Part shown: positions 45,046-54,568 of the stretch, piece by piece
How positions within the stretch are numbered: the stretch's first letter is position 1
How the letters are laid out: the number at the start of each line of letters is the position of its first letter
Source of the DNA: Saprospiraceae bacterium
GTDB lineage: Bacteria > Bacteroidota > Bacteroidia > Chitinophagales > Saprospiraceae
NCBI GenBank assembly: GCA_021604865.1
Contig: BQJU01000006.1
Span: 94,353 to 158,352, forward strand
Reading direction: 5' to 3'
DNA: 64,000 nucleotides
The notes under the pieces: model-generated
Databases searched by the model: none
What the model was told of the DNA's origin: nothing
What the model saw: the letters and a program-made list of their open reading frames with translations, nothing else
Position numbers and translations under genes: made by a program

Positions 45046-45595
45046 TTATGTGCTGTTTTTTTTTGGTGTTACCATTCCCCAAATAATTTTCTGCCCGTCC
45101 TTTCTTTATTTGGCTAAAAATAGGAATTTTTCTGTGCAATTAGAGATTGGACCGCAGATTGTCACCTGACAACTTTAAGGCCGGCCGTCTATAATGATAG
45201 GTGGGGTTTCTCCCACATGGTTATTAGGCAGCGGTTTTGTGTCAATGGCATTGAGTTGACGAAGGGTAAGCGATGGGACGATCTTAAGTCCACAAACGCA
45301 GGAATATCAAACTATCGAAAAAAAAAATTACACTTCCAGTAACGTTTCTTTTTCCTAGTACATAAAGGAGTGTATCTATTAAAAAGGATACCCCCAAACC
45401 ACCAAATTTTGATTATTTCCCCATGAACCCATGTACCGGAATATAGCACTATTACTTTTTCATGTGTGTAACCTTTTATGGCCAGCGCTGATTATCAGCC
45501 TGGCCTTTTTTGTTGAAAGGAATGGAAAGATGGATGGGATGGAAAGAAGGAAGGAGTGTTGAGATTATGTCAAACTCCTTCCTTGTTTTTTCAAA
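45046..45595. other. Intergenic region upstream of the sigma gene and downstream of glgP
   Basis: 550 bases without a gene. It holds the promoter region of the sigma factor operon on the minus strand (no exact TAnnTTTG; TATTTTTA near 45107-45120 is the nearest match), several small hairpins (for example GTGGGG/CCCAC near 45201-45219) and the inverted repeat at 45547-45584. Nothing else is recognised. Confidence 0.55.
45547..45584. terminator. Inverted repeat at the 3' end of glgP
   Basis: AAGGAAGGAGT (45547-45557) is complementary to ACTCCTTCCTT (45574-45584), 11 perfect pairs, 12 bases after the glgP stop codon in the direction of its transcription. The T-run (GTTTTTTC) lies on the plus-strand side, so it has the form of a plus-strand terminator, but position points to glgP; it may work both ways. 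Confidence 0.5.
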
Positions 45596-48163
45596 TTACA
45601 ACTCCAGCCAGGTCACCAGATTAAGATCCTGGTGATGGGCTAATAATTTGTGTTTTGGGAACATGCGGAAACCAAATTCATAAACCCCCGACATTTGCGG
45701 GTCCACTTCTACGTGATAATCTGCGCGATGGTCCGAGATATTTTTGACGGTCATTTCTTTTGTCAGCCGGATTTCCAGTTCTTCCTCACTAACGCGCTTA
45801 AAAAAGACCACTTCAAGGCCAACCTCATCAGCAGTCATATCAGGCAAGTATAACTGAATAGTAGCCTGGAATAAATCGCCAATTTGCAGCTGATGGTTTT
45901 CTGTATCGGGAATCGACTGGCTAACGACCTCGATGGCATTCCAGTTGTGACTAATGTGAGATTTCCACCTGGCCAGTTCTTTGGCCACATGCCCGGATTT
46001 TTGCACCAAATGTTTACTTTGGGCAAACAGCTTATTGTAGAAACGCTCAAAGTAATGGTCAATCATTCGTTTCATCGTAAAATCCGGAGCAACTTCAGCA
46101 ATAATCTGTTTGATGTAACCCACCCACTTTTCTGAAATTCCCGCTTCATTCTTGTCGTAATAGGTAGGAATGATATTGTGTTCCAGGATATTGTATATGG
46201 TTTCAGCATCCAGTTCATTCTGTTGGTGCTGATCTTCGAAAGTACGTTCCATAGGCAGCGCCCATCCAGCATCCGGGCGATAACCTTCCGCCCACCAGCC
46301 GTCAAGGACACTAAAATTCATTACTCCATTAAGTGCCGCTTTCATGCCACTGGTTCCGGAGGCTTCTTTTGGTCGCGTAGGCGTATTCAGCCAAACATCG
46401 ACACCTTGCACCAGCAATTTGGCCATTTCCATGTTGTAATTTTCCAGGAAGATAACCTTGCCTGCAAATTCGGGGCGTTTGGAAATATTGATAATATGTC
46501 GGATCAGGTCCTGCCCTCCCCCATCAGCGGGGTGAGCCTTACCGGCAAACAAGATGATCACCGGGCGTTCCGGGTTGTTCAATAAAGCATTTAAGCGTTC
46601 GATATTGGTAAACAAAAGGTGAGCCCGCTTATAGGTCGCGAAACGACGGGCAAAACCAAAGACCAGCGCATTGTTGTTGATGTTGTTGATGACTTCAAAT
46701 ATGGCACGTGGATTTTCTCCACGATGCGTTAAGTCAGACTGCAATTTGGCTTTGACATAATCCAACAAACGGGACTTTAGTCCTTGCCGGATGGTCATAA
46801 TATCCCGGTCAGCAACCTTATGGATCTTTCGCCAGTAATCTTTATTAGATTGGTCTTTTAAAAAATCTGCACCAAAAGTTTTAAGGTATAATTCGTGCCA
46901 TTCCTTCGCAATCCATGTCGGATAGTGAACACCATTGGTTACGTAGCCGATATGCAATTCGGCAGCATTAAAACCAGGATACAATACATTGAACATCTTG
47001 CGAGAAACCTCTCCATGCAATTTGCTAACTCCATTGACTTCCTGTGAAAGCCGAATGGCCAGGTGGCTCATTGAAAATATCTCATGCGGGTCGTCTGCAT
47101 TAACTTTTCCAAGCGCCATGAATTCGTGCCAACTAATGCCCAATTTACCAGGCAAATTAGTGAAGTAGTTTTTAAGCAAACTTTCATTAAAAGCATCATG
47201 CCCCGCAGGGACCGGCGTATGGGTAGTAAACAGAGAAGAGGCACGAACGATTTCCAAAGCTTCATGATATCGAAAACCATCACCTTCCACCAGATTTTTT
47301 AGGCGTTCCAGGTTCAGAAATGCGGCATGCCCTTCATTACAATGGTAAATATTGGCCTTTATGCCCAGCGCATTAAGCACCATAACGCCTCCCATGCCTA
47401 GTAGGATTTCCTGCTTGAGCCGGTGTTCATTATCCCCTCCATATAATTGATGCGTCAAACTACGGTCTTCCCAACTGTTCTCATCCAGGTCGGTATCCAA
47501 TAAATACAGAGAGATCCTGCCCACTTTTAGTTCCCACACTTTGGCAAAAACCATGCGTCCCCCCAGGCCAATACTGATTCTTAGCCATTCATCATTGCCA
47601 TCACGTACCGGCTGTATGGGCAATTTGGTAAACTCTTGGACCGGGTAATTATTGATCTGGTCTCCGCCAGGGGAAATGCTCTGTTGAAAATACCCAAAGC
47701 GGTACAACAAACCTACCGCTACCATATTGACATTCAAATCGCTGGCTTCCTTGAGGTAATCACCGGCTAAAACGCCCAATCCACCTGAATAAAGTCGCAG
47801 AGAAATGTGAATGCCGTATTCCATACTAAAATAGGCGATCTGCGGACTGCCTTTTGCGGGTTGTTGTTTTACATAGGCATCAAAAACCTTTTCTACGGAG
47901 CTCAATTTTTTCATGAACGCCTTGTCCGCTAGCAATTCCTGTATTCTTTGCTGACTCAGATTCTCGAGCAGCGCTCTCGGATTGTACCCGAGGGCAATCA
48001 ACTGTTTTGAATCAATAGCGTGAAAAAGGTCGGTTGCATCCTGATTCCAGGACCAAAAGATATTCTGCGAAAGCTTCTCTAAGGGTTTCAGTTTGTCTGG
48101 CAATTGAGACTCAATAAATATTCTTTTGAGCTTGATGCCACGGTCTTTCCATTGTGCAATCAT
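45596..48163 (-). CDS. glgP: Alpha-glucan (glycogen/maltodextrin) phosphorylase, GT35
   Basis: 855 residues, the length of the TIGR02094-type branch found in many bacteria. N-terminal DUF3417-like part (about 10-110, LEKLSQNIFWSWNQDATDLF), then the catalytic domain with FSMEYGIHISLRLYSGGLGVLAGDYLKEASD (cited in part), NEGHAAF, and the PLP site with Lys in EASGTSGMKAALNG followed by DGWWAEGY. C-terminal ~90 residues form a beta-rich extension. It releases glucose 1-phosphate from stored alpha-1,4-glucan. Monocistronic, with a promoter -7 element at 48240-48233 and a palindrome in its leader. Confidence 0.93.
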   Translation of the reverse strand: MIAQWKDRGIKLKRIFIESQLPDKLKPLEKLSQNIFWSWNQDATDLFHAIDSKQLIALGYNPRALLENLSQQRIQELLADKAFMKKLSSVEKVFDAYVKQQPAKGSPQIAYFSMEYGIHISLRLYSGGLGVLAGDYLKEASDLNVNMVAVGLLYRFGYFQQSISPGGDQINNYPVQEFTKLPIQPVRDGNDEWLRISIGLGGRMVFAKVWELKVGRISLYLLDTDLDENSWEDRSLTHQLYGGDNEHRLKQEILLGMGGVMVLNALGIKANIYHCNEGHAAFLNLERLKNLVEGDGFRYHEALEIVRASSLFTTHTPVPAGHDAFNESLLKNYFTNLPGKLGISWHEFMALGKVNADDPHEIFSMSHLAIRLSQEVNGVSKLHGEVSRKMFNVLYPGFNAAELHIGYVTNGVHYPTWIAKEWHELYLKTFGADFLKDQSNKDYWRKIHKVADRDIMTIRQGLKSRLLDYVKAKLQSDLTHRGENPRAIFEVINNINNNALVFGFARRFATYKRAHLLFTNIERLNALLNNPERPVIILFAGKAHPADGGGQDLIRHIINISKRPEFAGKVIFLENYNMEMAKLLVQGVDVWLNTPTRPKEASGTSGMKAALNGVMNFSVLDGWWAEGYRPDAGWALPMERTFEDQHQQNELDAETIYNILEHNIIPTYYDKNEAGISEKWVGYIKQIIAEVAPDFTMKRMIDHYFERFYNKLFAQSKHLVQKSGHVAKELARWKSHISHNWNAIEVVSQSIPDTENHQLQIGDLFQATIQLYLPDMTADEVGLEVVFFKRVSEEELEIRLTKEMTVKNISDHRADYHVEVDPQMSGVYEFGFRMFPKHKLLAHHQDLNLVTWLEL

Positions 48164-48197
48164 GATGATTATAATTTTTCACGAGTAGCTTCTTAGT

Positions 48198-48210
48198 TCC
48201 AATATTTGGA
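48198..48210 (-). promoter_or_regulatory. Palindrome in the glgP leader
   Basis: TCCAATATTTGGA is a 5-bp inverted repeat around TAT, between the predicted transcription start (near 48226) and the glgP start codon at 48163. It is a plausible operator. Confidence 0.35.
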
Positions 48211-48232
48211 CAGCTTCTCATCAAATGAGGCA

Positions 48233-48240
48233 CAAAAATA
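48233..48240 (-). promoter_or_regulatory. -7 promoter element of glgP
   Basis: Read on the minus strand, 48240 to 48233 is TATTTTTG, an exact TAnnTTTG match. No good TTTG was found about 20 bases upstream. Predicted start near 48226. Confidence 0.4.
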
Positions 48241-48314
48241 GGATTCTTTTACAATGAGACAGAGAAATGTGAGGGAATTCTTGTAATTGTTACACTAAGT
48301 CGATAAAAATTGGG

Positions 48315-48998
48315 CTAATCTGAACGCGTTACCGTCCCTATAAACACCATTGAAGCCGGTTTTCCGGTTTTTGGATTAATGGGTTCCAATATTTCAAGGA
48401 ATTCAAAACCATTTTCAATAAATAGCCCTTTCCAGGTTTCTACTGTCCTAAAATACCAGGGTGCCGGATCACAAAATTGATCGCTGAATCCTTTCCAGGA
48501 GCCGGATCGCCAGCCATCTTCGTATTTTTCTTCTCCGCAGGCTATGACCGGATGAATGGTTTGCACGATAAACGAGCCGCCTTTATTTAATAAGGTTGGC
48601 ATCTTTTGGAACAGGGAGGTCACAGATTCATTACCTAGAATGGAAAAATTGCAAACAACAACATCAAATTGTTCCTTCAATGCTTCTTTTGATAATGTCT
48701 CAAAGGAAAGACACTTAAATTTTCCACGGCCTTGCTTTTGGGCGTAGGCAATGAATTCAGGAACTACATCGACGCCCATTGATTGAATACCCTTGCGTTC
48801 TAATTCTCGGACTAACCAGCCCTCACCGCAACCGACATCAAGTACCGACTTGGGTGCTCTTGTCAATACTGCATCAATTACAGCTTTGTTGGTGACCAGC
48901 AATCTGCTTTCTATTTCTCCTTCGCGAATGGCAGTCACCCATGGTTGAATGTTCTTTTTCCAGGAATCTACAATCTTTTGATCAGAGAATTTTTCCAT
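48315..48998 (-). CDS. Class I SAM-dependent methyltransferase (last gene of the CHAT-STAND operon?)
   Basis: 227 residues. SAM-binding motif I SVLDVGCGEGWLVRELERKG (cited in part), acidic residue after strand 2 (GVDVVPEF), and VVVCNFSILG as motif IV, then LLNKGGSFIVQTIHPV. Close in form to UbiE/UbiG-like small-molecule methyltransferases. The WRSGSWKGF...PAPWYFRTVETW part suggests a closed pocket but not the substrate. It starts 9 bases after the stop of the TPR/beta-barrel gene, so it is probably cotranscribed with it, though its function need not be linked. Confidence 0.88.
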   Translation of the reverse strand: MEKFSDQKIVDSWKKNIQPWVTAIREGEIESRLLVTNKAVIDAVLTRAPKSVLDVGCGEGWLVRELERKGIQSMGVDVVPEFIAYAQKQGRGKFKCLSFETLSKEALKEQFDVVVCNFSILGNESVTSLFQKMPTLLNKGGSFIVQTIHPVIACGEEKYEDGWRSGSWKGFSDQFCDPAPWYFRTVETWKGLFIENGFEFLEILEPINPKTGKPASMVFIGTVTRSD

Positions 48999-49007
48999 AT
49001 TCTGTTT

Positions 49008-50135
49008 TTATCTGATCCTCTTTTGCGATTTAAACAGATAAAATCCCATGCCCAGCCCAAAGCCCGTTGAATTTAGGGTAAAGTCATCATCGATGTAGTT
49101 GAATGTTTCCCGTAGCAGGTCATTGGAAGATCTATTTTTTTCGTTGGCCAGGTTGGACAAGAAACGATTGTAACGCACATCAAATTGGAGGAAAAATCGT
49201 TTGAAATGGAAGCGAAAACCACCACCCAATAGCAGTGAAGTACTGGTGTGATTTCTCAGGTCACTGATGTCTACAATACCAAAATTCGCATTATTTTCTG
49301 GCGGCAAATCCTGAAAGGTAAGACTTGGTGCGACAATCTGAGCCGAGCTATTGTGCAAAACATTGGTGCTGATCCCCGCAAAAGCATAAGGAATTAGAAT
49401 GCGATGGATGACCTTCTCCCGGCTGACAAACTGGTAGACCAGAGAAAGAGAAAACTGGGACCAGCGATGTTGTTCTAGAAAGCTGAGGTCGGCGGTACCT
49501 CTAACCCCTGGCTCCCTGCCTTGAGCCTCTTTCAGTTGGGCATTGTAGTGGTAGGTATATTTGGCGTGGGTATACCCAAATGAGGCGTCCAGATTGGTAT
49601 TGAAGAGTTTTACGGCAAAATTAAACCCTGCCTGCCAGCCAAGAGGGTCTTCTCCCTGTCTCTCGTAATTAACCTCCTCTTTTGTCACACCAGGCGGACT
49701 ATTAAATGCCTGTACATGGACCTTTGAAAGCACCTGTAATCCCCAGAATATGCTATAAGTGGTAGAGGGAAAAGTCTCGTATTGGTTCTCCAGGTATTTG
49801 ATTTCCGGGACTGTGGGATTTACCCGGTTAAAAGGATCAAGTGTCAATAATTCCTGGTAACATTTTTTAGCTTCTTCGGTCTCGTCCAGGAACAGGTAGG
49901 TTTGGGTCAGTAAGTTTAAAATTTCTCTGCGCAGAGGGCGGACCAGGTTTTTATTAAATGCACAAAACTTCAACCGGTGGGCCACTTCCTCAAGCAATCC
50001 GTTGCCATAGAGCTCTCGAGAAATTTCCAGATTTTTCTGGCATTCTGATTGAGCTACAAGCATAAAAGGCAACAGGAGAAACAACATCAGAAAAGTCCAA
50101 TGAAAGGGTCGGTAACGGTGTATATTTTTTTGCAT
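49008..50135 (-). CDS. Outer-membrane beta-barrel protein with N-terminal TPR-like domain
   Basis: 375 residues. Signal peptide (about 12-28, HWTFLMLFLLLPFMLVAQ). Residues ~30-120 are helical and TPR-like (LYGNGLLEEVAHRLKFC, LTQTYLFLDETEEAKKCYQELLTLDPFN, cited in part). From ~130 on, alternating beta strands typical of a small outer-membrane barrel (GWQAGFNFAVKLFNTNLDASFGYTHA, LLGGGFRFHFKRFFLQFDVRYNRF, and a final GFGLGMGFYLF). The helical part would sit in the periplasm. It follows the WD40 gene by 57 bases on the same strand, making an envelope component of the CHAT-STAND operon likely. Confidence 0.82.
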   Translation of the reverse strand: MQKNIHRYRPFHWTFLMLFLLLPFMLVAQSECQKNLEISRELYGNGLLEEVAHRLKFCAFNKNLVRPLRREILNLLTQTYLFLDETEEAKKCYQELLTLDPFNRVNPTVPEIKYLENQYETFPSTTYSIFWGLQVLSKVHVQAFNSPPGVTKEEVNYERQGEDPLGWQAGFNFAVKLFNTNLDASFGYTHAKYTYHYNAQLKEAQGREPGVRGTADLSFLEQHRWSQFSLSLVYQFVSREKVIHRILIPYAFAGISTNVLHNSSAQIVAPSLTFQDLPPENNANFGIVDISDLRNHTSTSLLLGGGFRFHFKRFFLQFDVRYNRFLSNLANEKNRSSNDLLRETFNYIDDDFTLNSTGFGLGMGFYLFKSQKRIR

Positions 50136-50192
50136 AAAATGGCAGTTTATTTCCTTCCTTGATCCAATGACAACTGGGTCAAAGCAGGGTTT

Positions 50193-52565
50193 TTATTTGC
50201 AAAGAATTTTCACTGCTGCATCCTTATGGCCTGGCATTCTTTTCCTTTCGGGGTCTCCAAAATACCGGACGTATTCATCCCGTGAAAGTTCATCAAAATT
50301 CAGGATGGCAACTTGTTCTTTGCGGCTTTTGTAAATGGCTCTTTGTTCTGTGGCAGAAACTTCCTGATTGGCTTCCAGACTTGAGCAAATAAAGTGAGCG
50401 TAATCTTCAGGTAGAAGGTTCCAAAAATACAGATTGCCATCACTACACCCCACCAGCAAGCGGTCTTCTTTCACAAAAGCCAGAGAAATGGACCAACCGG
50501 AGAGGTTATCAAATGAAAAGGGCTCATAGGCCGGGTCTTTGTAGCGCTGGGTATCCCAAATAGTTACACTCCGGTCATAGCTAGCTATAGCCAGGAATCT
50601 GCCACTGGGACTAAAAGCGATATCGGAAATGGCTGCCCGATGAGGTATAAAGACCCGCTGCGGCCCAACAAAAGGGCTCACGCTCAGATCTGCTTCAATA
50701 ATCATGATTTTACCTGTACTAAAGCCATAAACGGTATAGCCAAGCTGGTCATTAATCTTGCGATGATCGGCAGCAGTAATTTGTCCATAATTCACTTCCT
50801 GAGCATAATTCTTGTCTAGAAAATTGTACTCATCGATACTTGAAGAAGTGCCGGTAAAGGTTTCAATATTGAGTGCGTATTTATTTTCCGAATAGGTACC
50901 CCATAAGTTATAAGCAGTCGTTTTATCCCCATCCCGGATCGTAAACCCTACCGTGCTGGCCAATTTATCGAGCTTTAGCAATCGGCTGCCATCCCATTCA
51001 TAGGCATGATCTTTGCCCATAGCAAAAACGTTATTGTCCTGTCCCATAAAGTCGGCAGAAAATATTTCTTCAAGTCCGCCTGGGCTGGTAATGGTATCCA
51101 CTAGTTGACCGGTTTTCCGGTTGACAATTTGCAAAAATGGAGGTTGCCCACCTACCAACAATTTTTGTTGATCTGGGCTTACAGCGATGATATTCTGAAC
51201 ACCACCGGCAATAACCCGTTCGAGTTGGGTCTTTTTCAAATTAGGCCTGCCAATACTGTTCCAATCACTAATATTCCATCTGAAAATCCGTCCATCACTA
51301 CCGGCAGTATAAAAGGTATTGCCATTGTCGGTCACTACGATATCCCGAATAGCACCTATATGTGGGCCCTGGTTATTATATTCCAGACTTTCGTCCAAAG
51401 TTGCGGCGGCGGTATACAAAGATTTAAAGATACTGGGGTGATATTCGTCGCCTACATCGGGGTAAGCTCTATTGATGTTGTAAGCCTCCAATGCGACCAT
51501 AGCTCTGGTCCGTTTATCGGTCAGTTGTAAAGTACGGCTGGCAGCAATTCGAGAGGTGATAATTTTATTGAGTAGCAGTGCCTTTTCTCGTAGCTCTTCG
51601 GCCTTTATACGGTTTTCTTCGGCAACTAACCGACTGGCTTCGGCATCGTCTTTGAGTACCTGAAGGTTTTTCGCATTTTCCACCGCCTGATCGCGGAGTT
51701 TTCTCAATTCTTCTGTTTTGATGAGTAGGCTGTCTCTTGCTTTAATGGCTTCCCTTCGCAATGAATCCGCGATGGCCTTTTGCCGGAATGCCCTATCGGC
51801 CTGCAACCTGGCTTCTGCTTCTGCATCTACGGCCTGGTTTCTGGCAATCTGTGCGGCCTCCAATGCATCATTAGCTACCCCGGTCAAAGAATCTGCGACG
51901 TACTTTTCCCGTTCCAGATCTTCATAAGCCTTAGTCAATTCCTCCAGATTACCCGATGCCAGGTTGTAATTACTAAATGCCCAGCTGGCCATACCCAATA
52001 ACAACAAAAACATAATCGTGATAAACGTACTCAAAGCTCTTTTTCGCCGCCGGACAGCTTTCTGCGATTTCTTTACAAATTTCTCCTCTTCTTCATTCAA
52101 GTCCAGCAATACCAGTGAGGGGCCAATGTAGTTGAGGTAGCGCTCATCCAGCATTTCATTACGGCTCAACCGATCCTGGATGGTAGCCCTCATGGTTCTC
52201 AGCACCCGGTTTTCAGCCTCTATTTTTTGATCTGCCCGTTGGGCCAGAAAGTTATTCGCCAACTCCAGACGTTCGCCCTTAGTTTGGCGCAGAATGCCCG
52301 ATTTCAATAGTGTAAAAAGAATACCATCCGCGGCAGTGCGATTCAACCCATTTTTTTCTTCCAGATAGTTGGCCACCTCTTCAATAGTGAGTTGTACCCT
52401 ATTGCCATTTTTTACAAATAAAGCCAGTACTTTATTGCCAATGCCCTTGGACTTACTGCCCAATTCAACCTCCAATTGCTCCACTTGTTTGTCGAGCAAT
52501 TCATCCACCATCTCCTTTGGCTTTCGAATGCTGTTGATTAAATCAAGATTGACAATTTTTGGCAT
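50193..52565 (-). CDS. Winged-helix/TM/coiled-coil/WD40 protein, sensor half of a split STAND system
   Basis: 790 residues. Residues ~15-112 form a winged-helix domain (VLALFVKNGNRVQLTIEEVANYL, GILFTLLKSGILRQT, cited in part) that matches the one following the first ATPase module of the upstream gene. A basic stretch (KKSQKAVRRRKR) precedes one membrane helix (about 177-198), so residues after it should be periplasmic. Next come a long coiled coil (about 205-335, rich in A/E/R) and a WD40 propeller (about 385-760), with clear units such as IRDIVVTDNGNTFYTAGSDG and ISDIAFSPSGRFLAIASYDRS (cited in part). In one-chain nSTAND-WD40 proteins these parts follow the ATPase. Here they form a separate protein. 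Confidence 0.88.
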   Translation of the reverse strand: MPKIVNLDLINSIRKPKEMVDELLDKQVEQLEVELGSKSKGIGNKVLALFVKNGNRVQLTIEEVANYLEEKNGLNRTAADGILFTLLKSGILRQTKGERLELANNFLAQRADQKIEAENRVLRTMRATIQDRLSRNEMLDERYLNYIGPSLVLLDLNEEEEKFVKKSQKAVRRRKRALSTFITIMFLLLLGMASWAFSNYNLASGNLEELTKAYEDLEREKYVADSLTGVANDALEAAQIARNQAVDAEAEARLQADRAFRQKAIADSLRREAIKARDSLLIKTEELRKLRDQAVENAKNLQVLKDDAEASRLVAEENRIKAEELREKALLLNKIITSRIAASRTLQLTDKRTRAMVALEAYNINRAYPDVGDEYHPSIFKSLYTAAATLDESLEYNNQGPHIGAIRDIVVTDNGNTFYTAGSDGRIFRWNISDWNSIGRPNLKKTQLERVIAGGVQNIIAVSPDQQKLLVGGQPPFLQIVNRKTGQLVDTITSPGGLEEIFSADFMGQDNNVFAMGKDHAYEWDGSRLLKLDKLASTVGFTIRDGDKTTAYNLWGTYSENKYALNIETFTGTSSSIDEYNFLDKNYAQEVNYGQITAADHRKINDQLGYTVYGFSTGKIMIIEADLSVSPFVGPQRVFIPHRAAISDIAFSPSGRFLAIASYDRSVTIWDTQRYKDPAYEPFSFDNLSGWSISLAFVKEDRLLVGCSDGNLYFWNLLPEDYAHFICSSLEANQEVSATEQRAIYKSRKEQVAILNFDELSRDEYVRYFGDPERKRMPGHKDAAVKILCK

Positions 52566-52660
52566 ACTTTATGGTTGAAAGGGAGTGATAGAGAGAGAGG
52601 GTGAACTACGCTTCATCATATATATCCCGTCCCGGTTCTGGTACATTGATAACATCATTT

Positions 52661-54535
52661 TCACACTTCTTGTACTGATTGATATAAACGATCCATATAC
52701 AGCTGGAGGTATGTCAGGTTCACTTTTCCATCTTCTTCGCTCACGTTTTGCACAATTTTTTTGATCACTTCAGGGTCTTCAATTACAAAGTCGGCATGGG
52801 CAGCAGTTTTTTCAATAATATGTGCTGCCATCTCTGGTGGTACGTGTCTGACGCGCAATTGTTCCTCTAAAAGCTTGGGAACAAAAGCTTCCAGGTCCTG
52901 CAATTGGGAAAAGAATTCATCTCTTACAACAATCACAATGTCCACATTGTGCCGTGATTCCAGCAGGTAAGCCAGGTGTAAATACAGATGAATCAATTCC
53001 GATTGATCTTTGATCCAGATAAAAAACTCTTCAAACTGGTCCATCACGATCACCTTTCGTTCGCTTTGGTTAGGTTTGGTTTTATCCCACTGAAAGGCAA
53101 TTTCCAACCATATCGGATCTTCTTCAGGCAGGGGTTCAAAGTTCAACATCTTTTGTACGAGGCTGGTATCGATAAACTCCCGGCTGCAACGCAAATATTT
53201 TACTTTAAACAAAGGGCTTAAATAAGGGATCAAGCCTGCCTTCACCAAAGAAGTTTTACCTACTCCCATGGGGCCAATAACCAGGGTAGTTCTGACGTCC
53301 ATCTCATTGACCACTTTATCAAAAAGCTCTTTTACTTCTATCTCACGGCCAAAAAAGACAGGTGCCATTTCTTCATGATAAGGTTCAAAGCCCACAAAGG
53401 GGTTGCCACTTAGTTCGCCTTTCGGCAAATGAGTAGGCATAGCAATACCTTTGATTCGGTATTGGTAAATTTTGGAAGCAAGGCTATCATGACTCAACTC
53501 ATATTGGTCATTGTCGAGCGGCCTTAAGATGCGGCGGTTGACAAAAAATTCCAGGAATATTTGGAGCTTTGGTTCACTCATATTCGGGAATAAGTCCGGC
53601 AATTCGGCCCGTTTGACCGGAATTTTTGTTCCTTTCTCCGAAACAAAGGCTTTCAGCCAACGCATGGCCTCATCCCGGCGGTCGACCTCTTTGACAAAAA
53701 CATTGAGTTGTTCCTCCAAAAAGGCGGCCAGTACGTCATTAATTTGTCCAACCTCTTTGACCAATTCTATATCGAAAGTGATACTTTCCTCGTTGGCTTC
53801 TGCTGCCAATCGGTACATTTTATCCAGAAAAACCTGCAGATAAGTCAACTGTACCCGCCCTTTACCCTCTGTAACCATCTCAATGATGTCTTCTGCAATC
53901 TCTTCGTAGCACAGTTCAATATTAAATTTTTTATTGCGAGCCGTATTCAGGATGACATTACGAGCATTGGTCCTGGTCATCGGCTCAATTCGCAGGCGTT
54001 TATCAAATAACCGGGGAACGACCTTTTCGAATTCTGACAGGTGGGCCAGGTACTCTTCCCGCATGACAATCAGGATCTTACAGGGCAATTCTCCCTGTAG
54101 GAGCAATTTTATTGTTTGTATAAATTCATGTTGCTCATCTTCTTTACCCAGGATAAATAACTCTTCAAATTGATCAAAAATCAGGTAGATGGGCCGCAAG
54201 TGATCCATATACAGGGAATGCACCATTTTGTCCACACCATACTCCGGCTCAAAGGATTCTTCTTTATCGTGCAGGCGCAATTCCCGCAGCAAGGATTTGT
54301 TGATATTTTCCTGCCGCCGGATATAAATATCGTACCAGTCACTGGAGTCAAAACGGTTGGCCAGACCACATCGGATAATACTGGTTTTACCAGTACCCGA
54401 CATCCCATACACCAAGATCAGATTGGTCTGAAAGGTCATCTGATAGAGGGTTTCCACTTCTATTTCCCTTCCGAAGAAGATATCTCTATCGGCCTTGTCA
54501 TAGGCATCCAGAAATTTGAATGGCGATTTTCTCAT
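52661..54535 (-). CDS. Tandem nSTAND (STAND/NLR-like) ATPase
   Basis: 624 residues with two ATPase modules. Module 1: FFGRE start (20-24), Walker A GMSGTGKT (44-51), Walker B YLIFDQFEELF (Asp121), sensor-like region MREEYLAHL, and a winged helix (about 280-360, LEFFVNRRILRPLDNDQYELSHDSLA). Module 2: FFGRE (395-399), Walker A GPMGVGKT (421-428), Walker B VIVMDQFEEFF (Asp499), VRDEFFSQL, ending at GKVNLTYLQLYMDRLYQ without its winged helix; that domain starts the next gene. The family (nSTAND1-type) comprises switch ATPases in NLR-like immunity and signalling. No membrane segment, so cytoplasmic. It starts 33 bases after the CHAT gene. Confidence 0.9.
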   Translation of the reverse strand: MRKSPFKFLDAYDKADRDIFFGREIEVETLYQMTFQTNLILVYGMSGTGKTSIIRCGLANRFDSSDWYDIYIRRQENINKSLLRELRLHDKEESFEPEYGVDKMVHSLYMDHLRPIYLIFDQFEELFILGKEDEQHEFIQTIKLLLQGELPCKILIVMREEYLAHLSEFEKVVPRLFDKRLRIEPMTRTNARNVILNTARNKKFNIELCYEEIAEDIIEMVTEGKGRVQLTYLQVFLDKMYRLAAEANEESITFDIELVKEVGQINDVLAAFLEEQLNVFVKEVDRRDEAMRWLKAFVSEKGTKIPVKRAELPDLFPNMSEPKLQIFLEFFVNRRILRPLDNDQYELSHDSLASKIYQYRIKGIAMPTHLPKGELSGNPFVGFEPYHEEMAPVFFGREIEVKELFDKVVNEMDVRTTLVIGPMGVGKTSLVKAGLIPYLSPLFKVKYLRCSREFIDTSLVQKMLNFEPLPEEDPIWLEIAFQWDKTKPNQSERKVIVMDQFEEFFIWIKDQSELIHLYLHLAYLLESRHNVDIVIVVRDEFFSQLQDLEAFVPKLLEEQLRVRHVPPEMAAHIIEKTAAHADFVIEDPEVIKKIVQNVSEEDGKVNLTYLQLYMDRLYQSVQEV

Positions 54536-54568
54536 AATGGGCCGTTTAGTTTTGCCATCTTAACCGTT

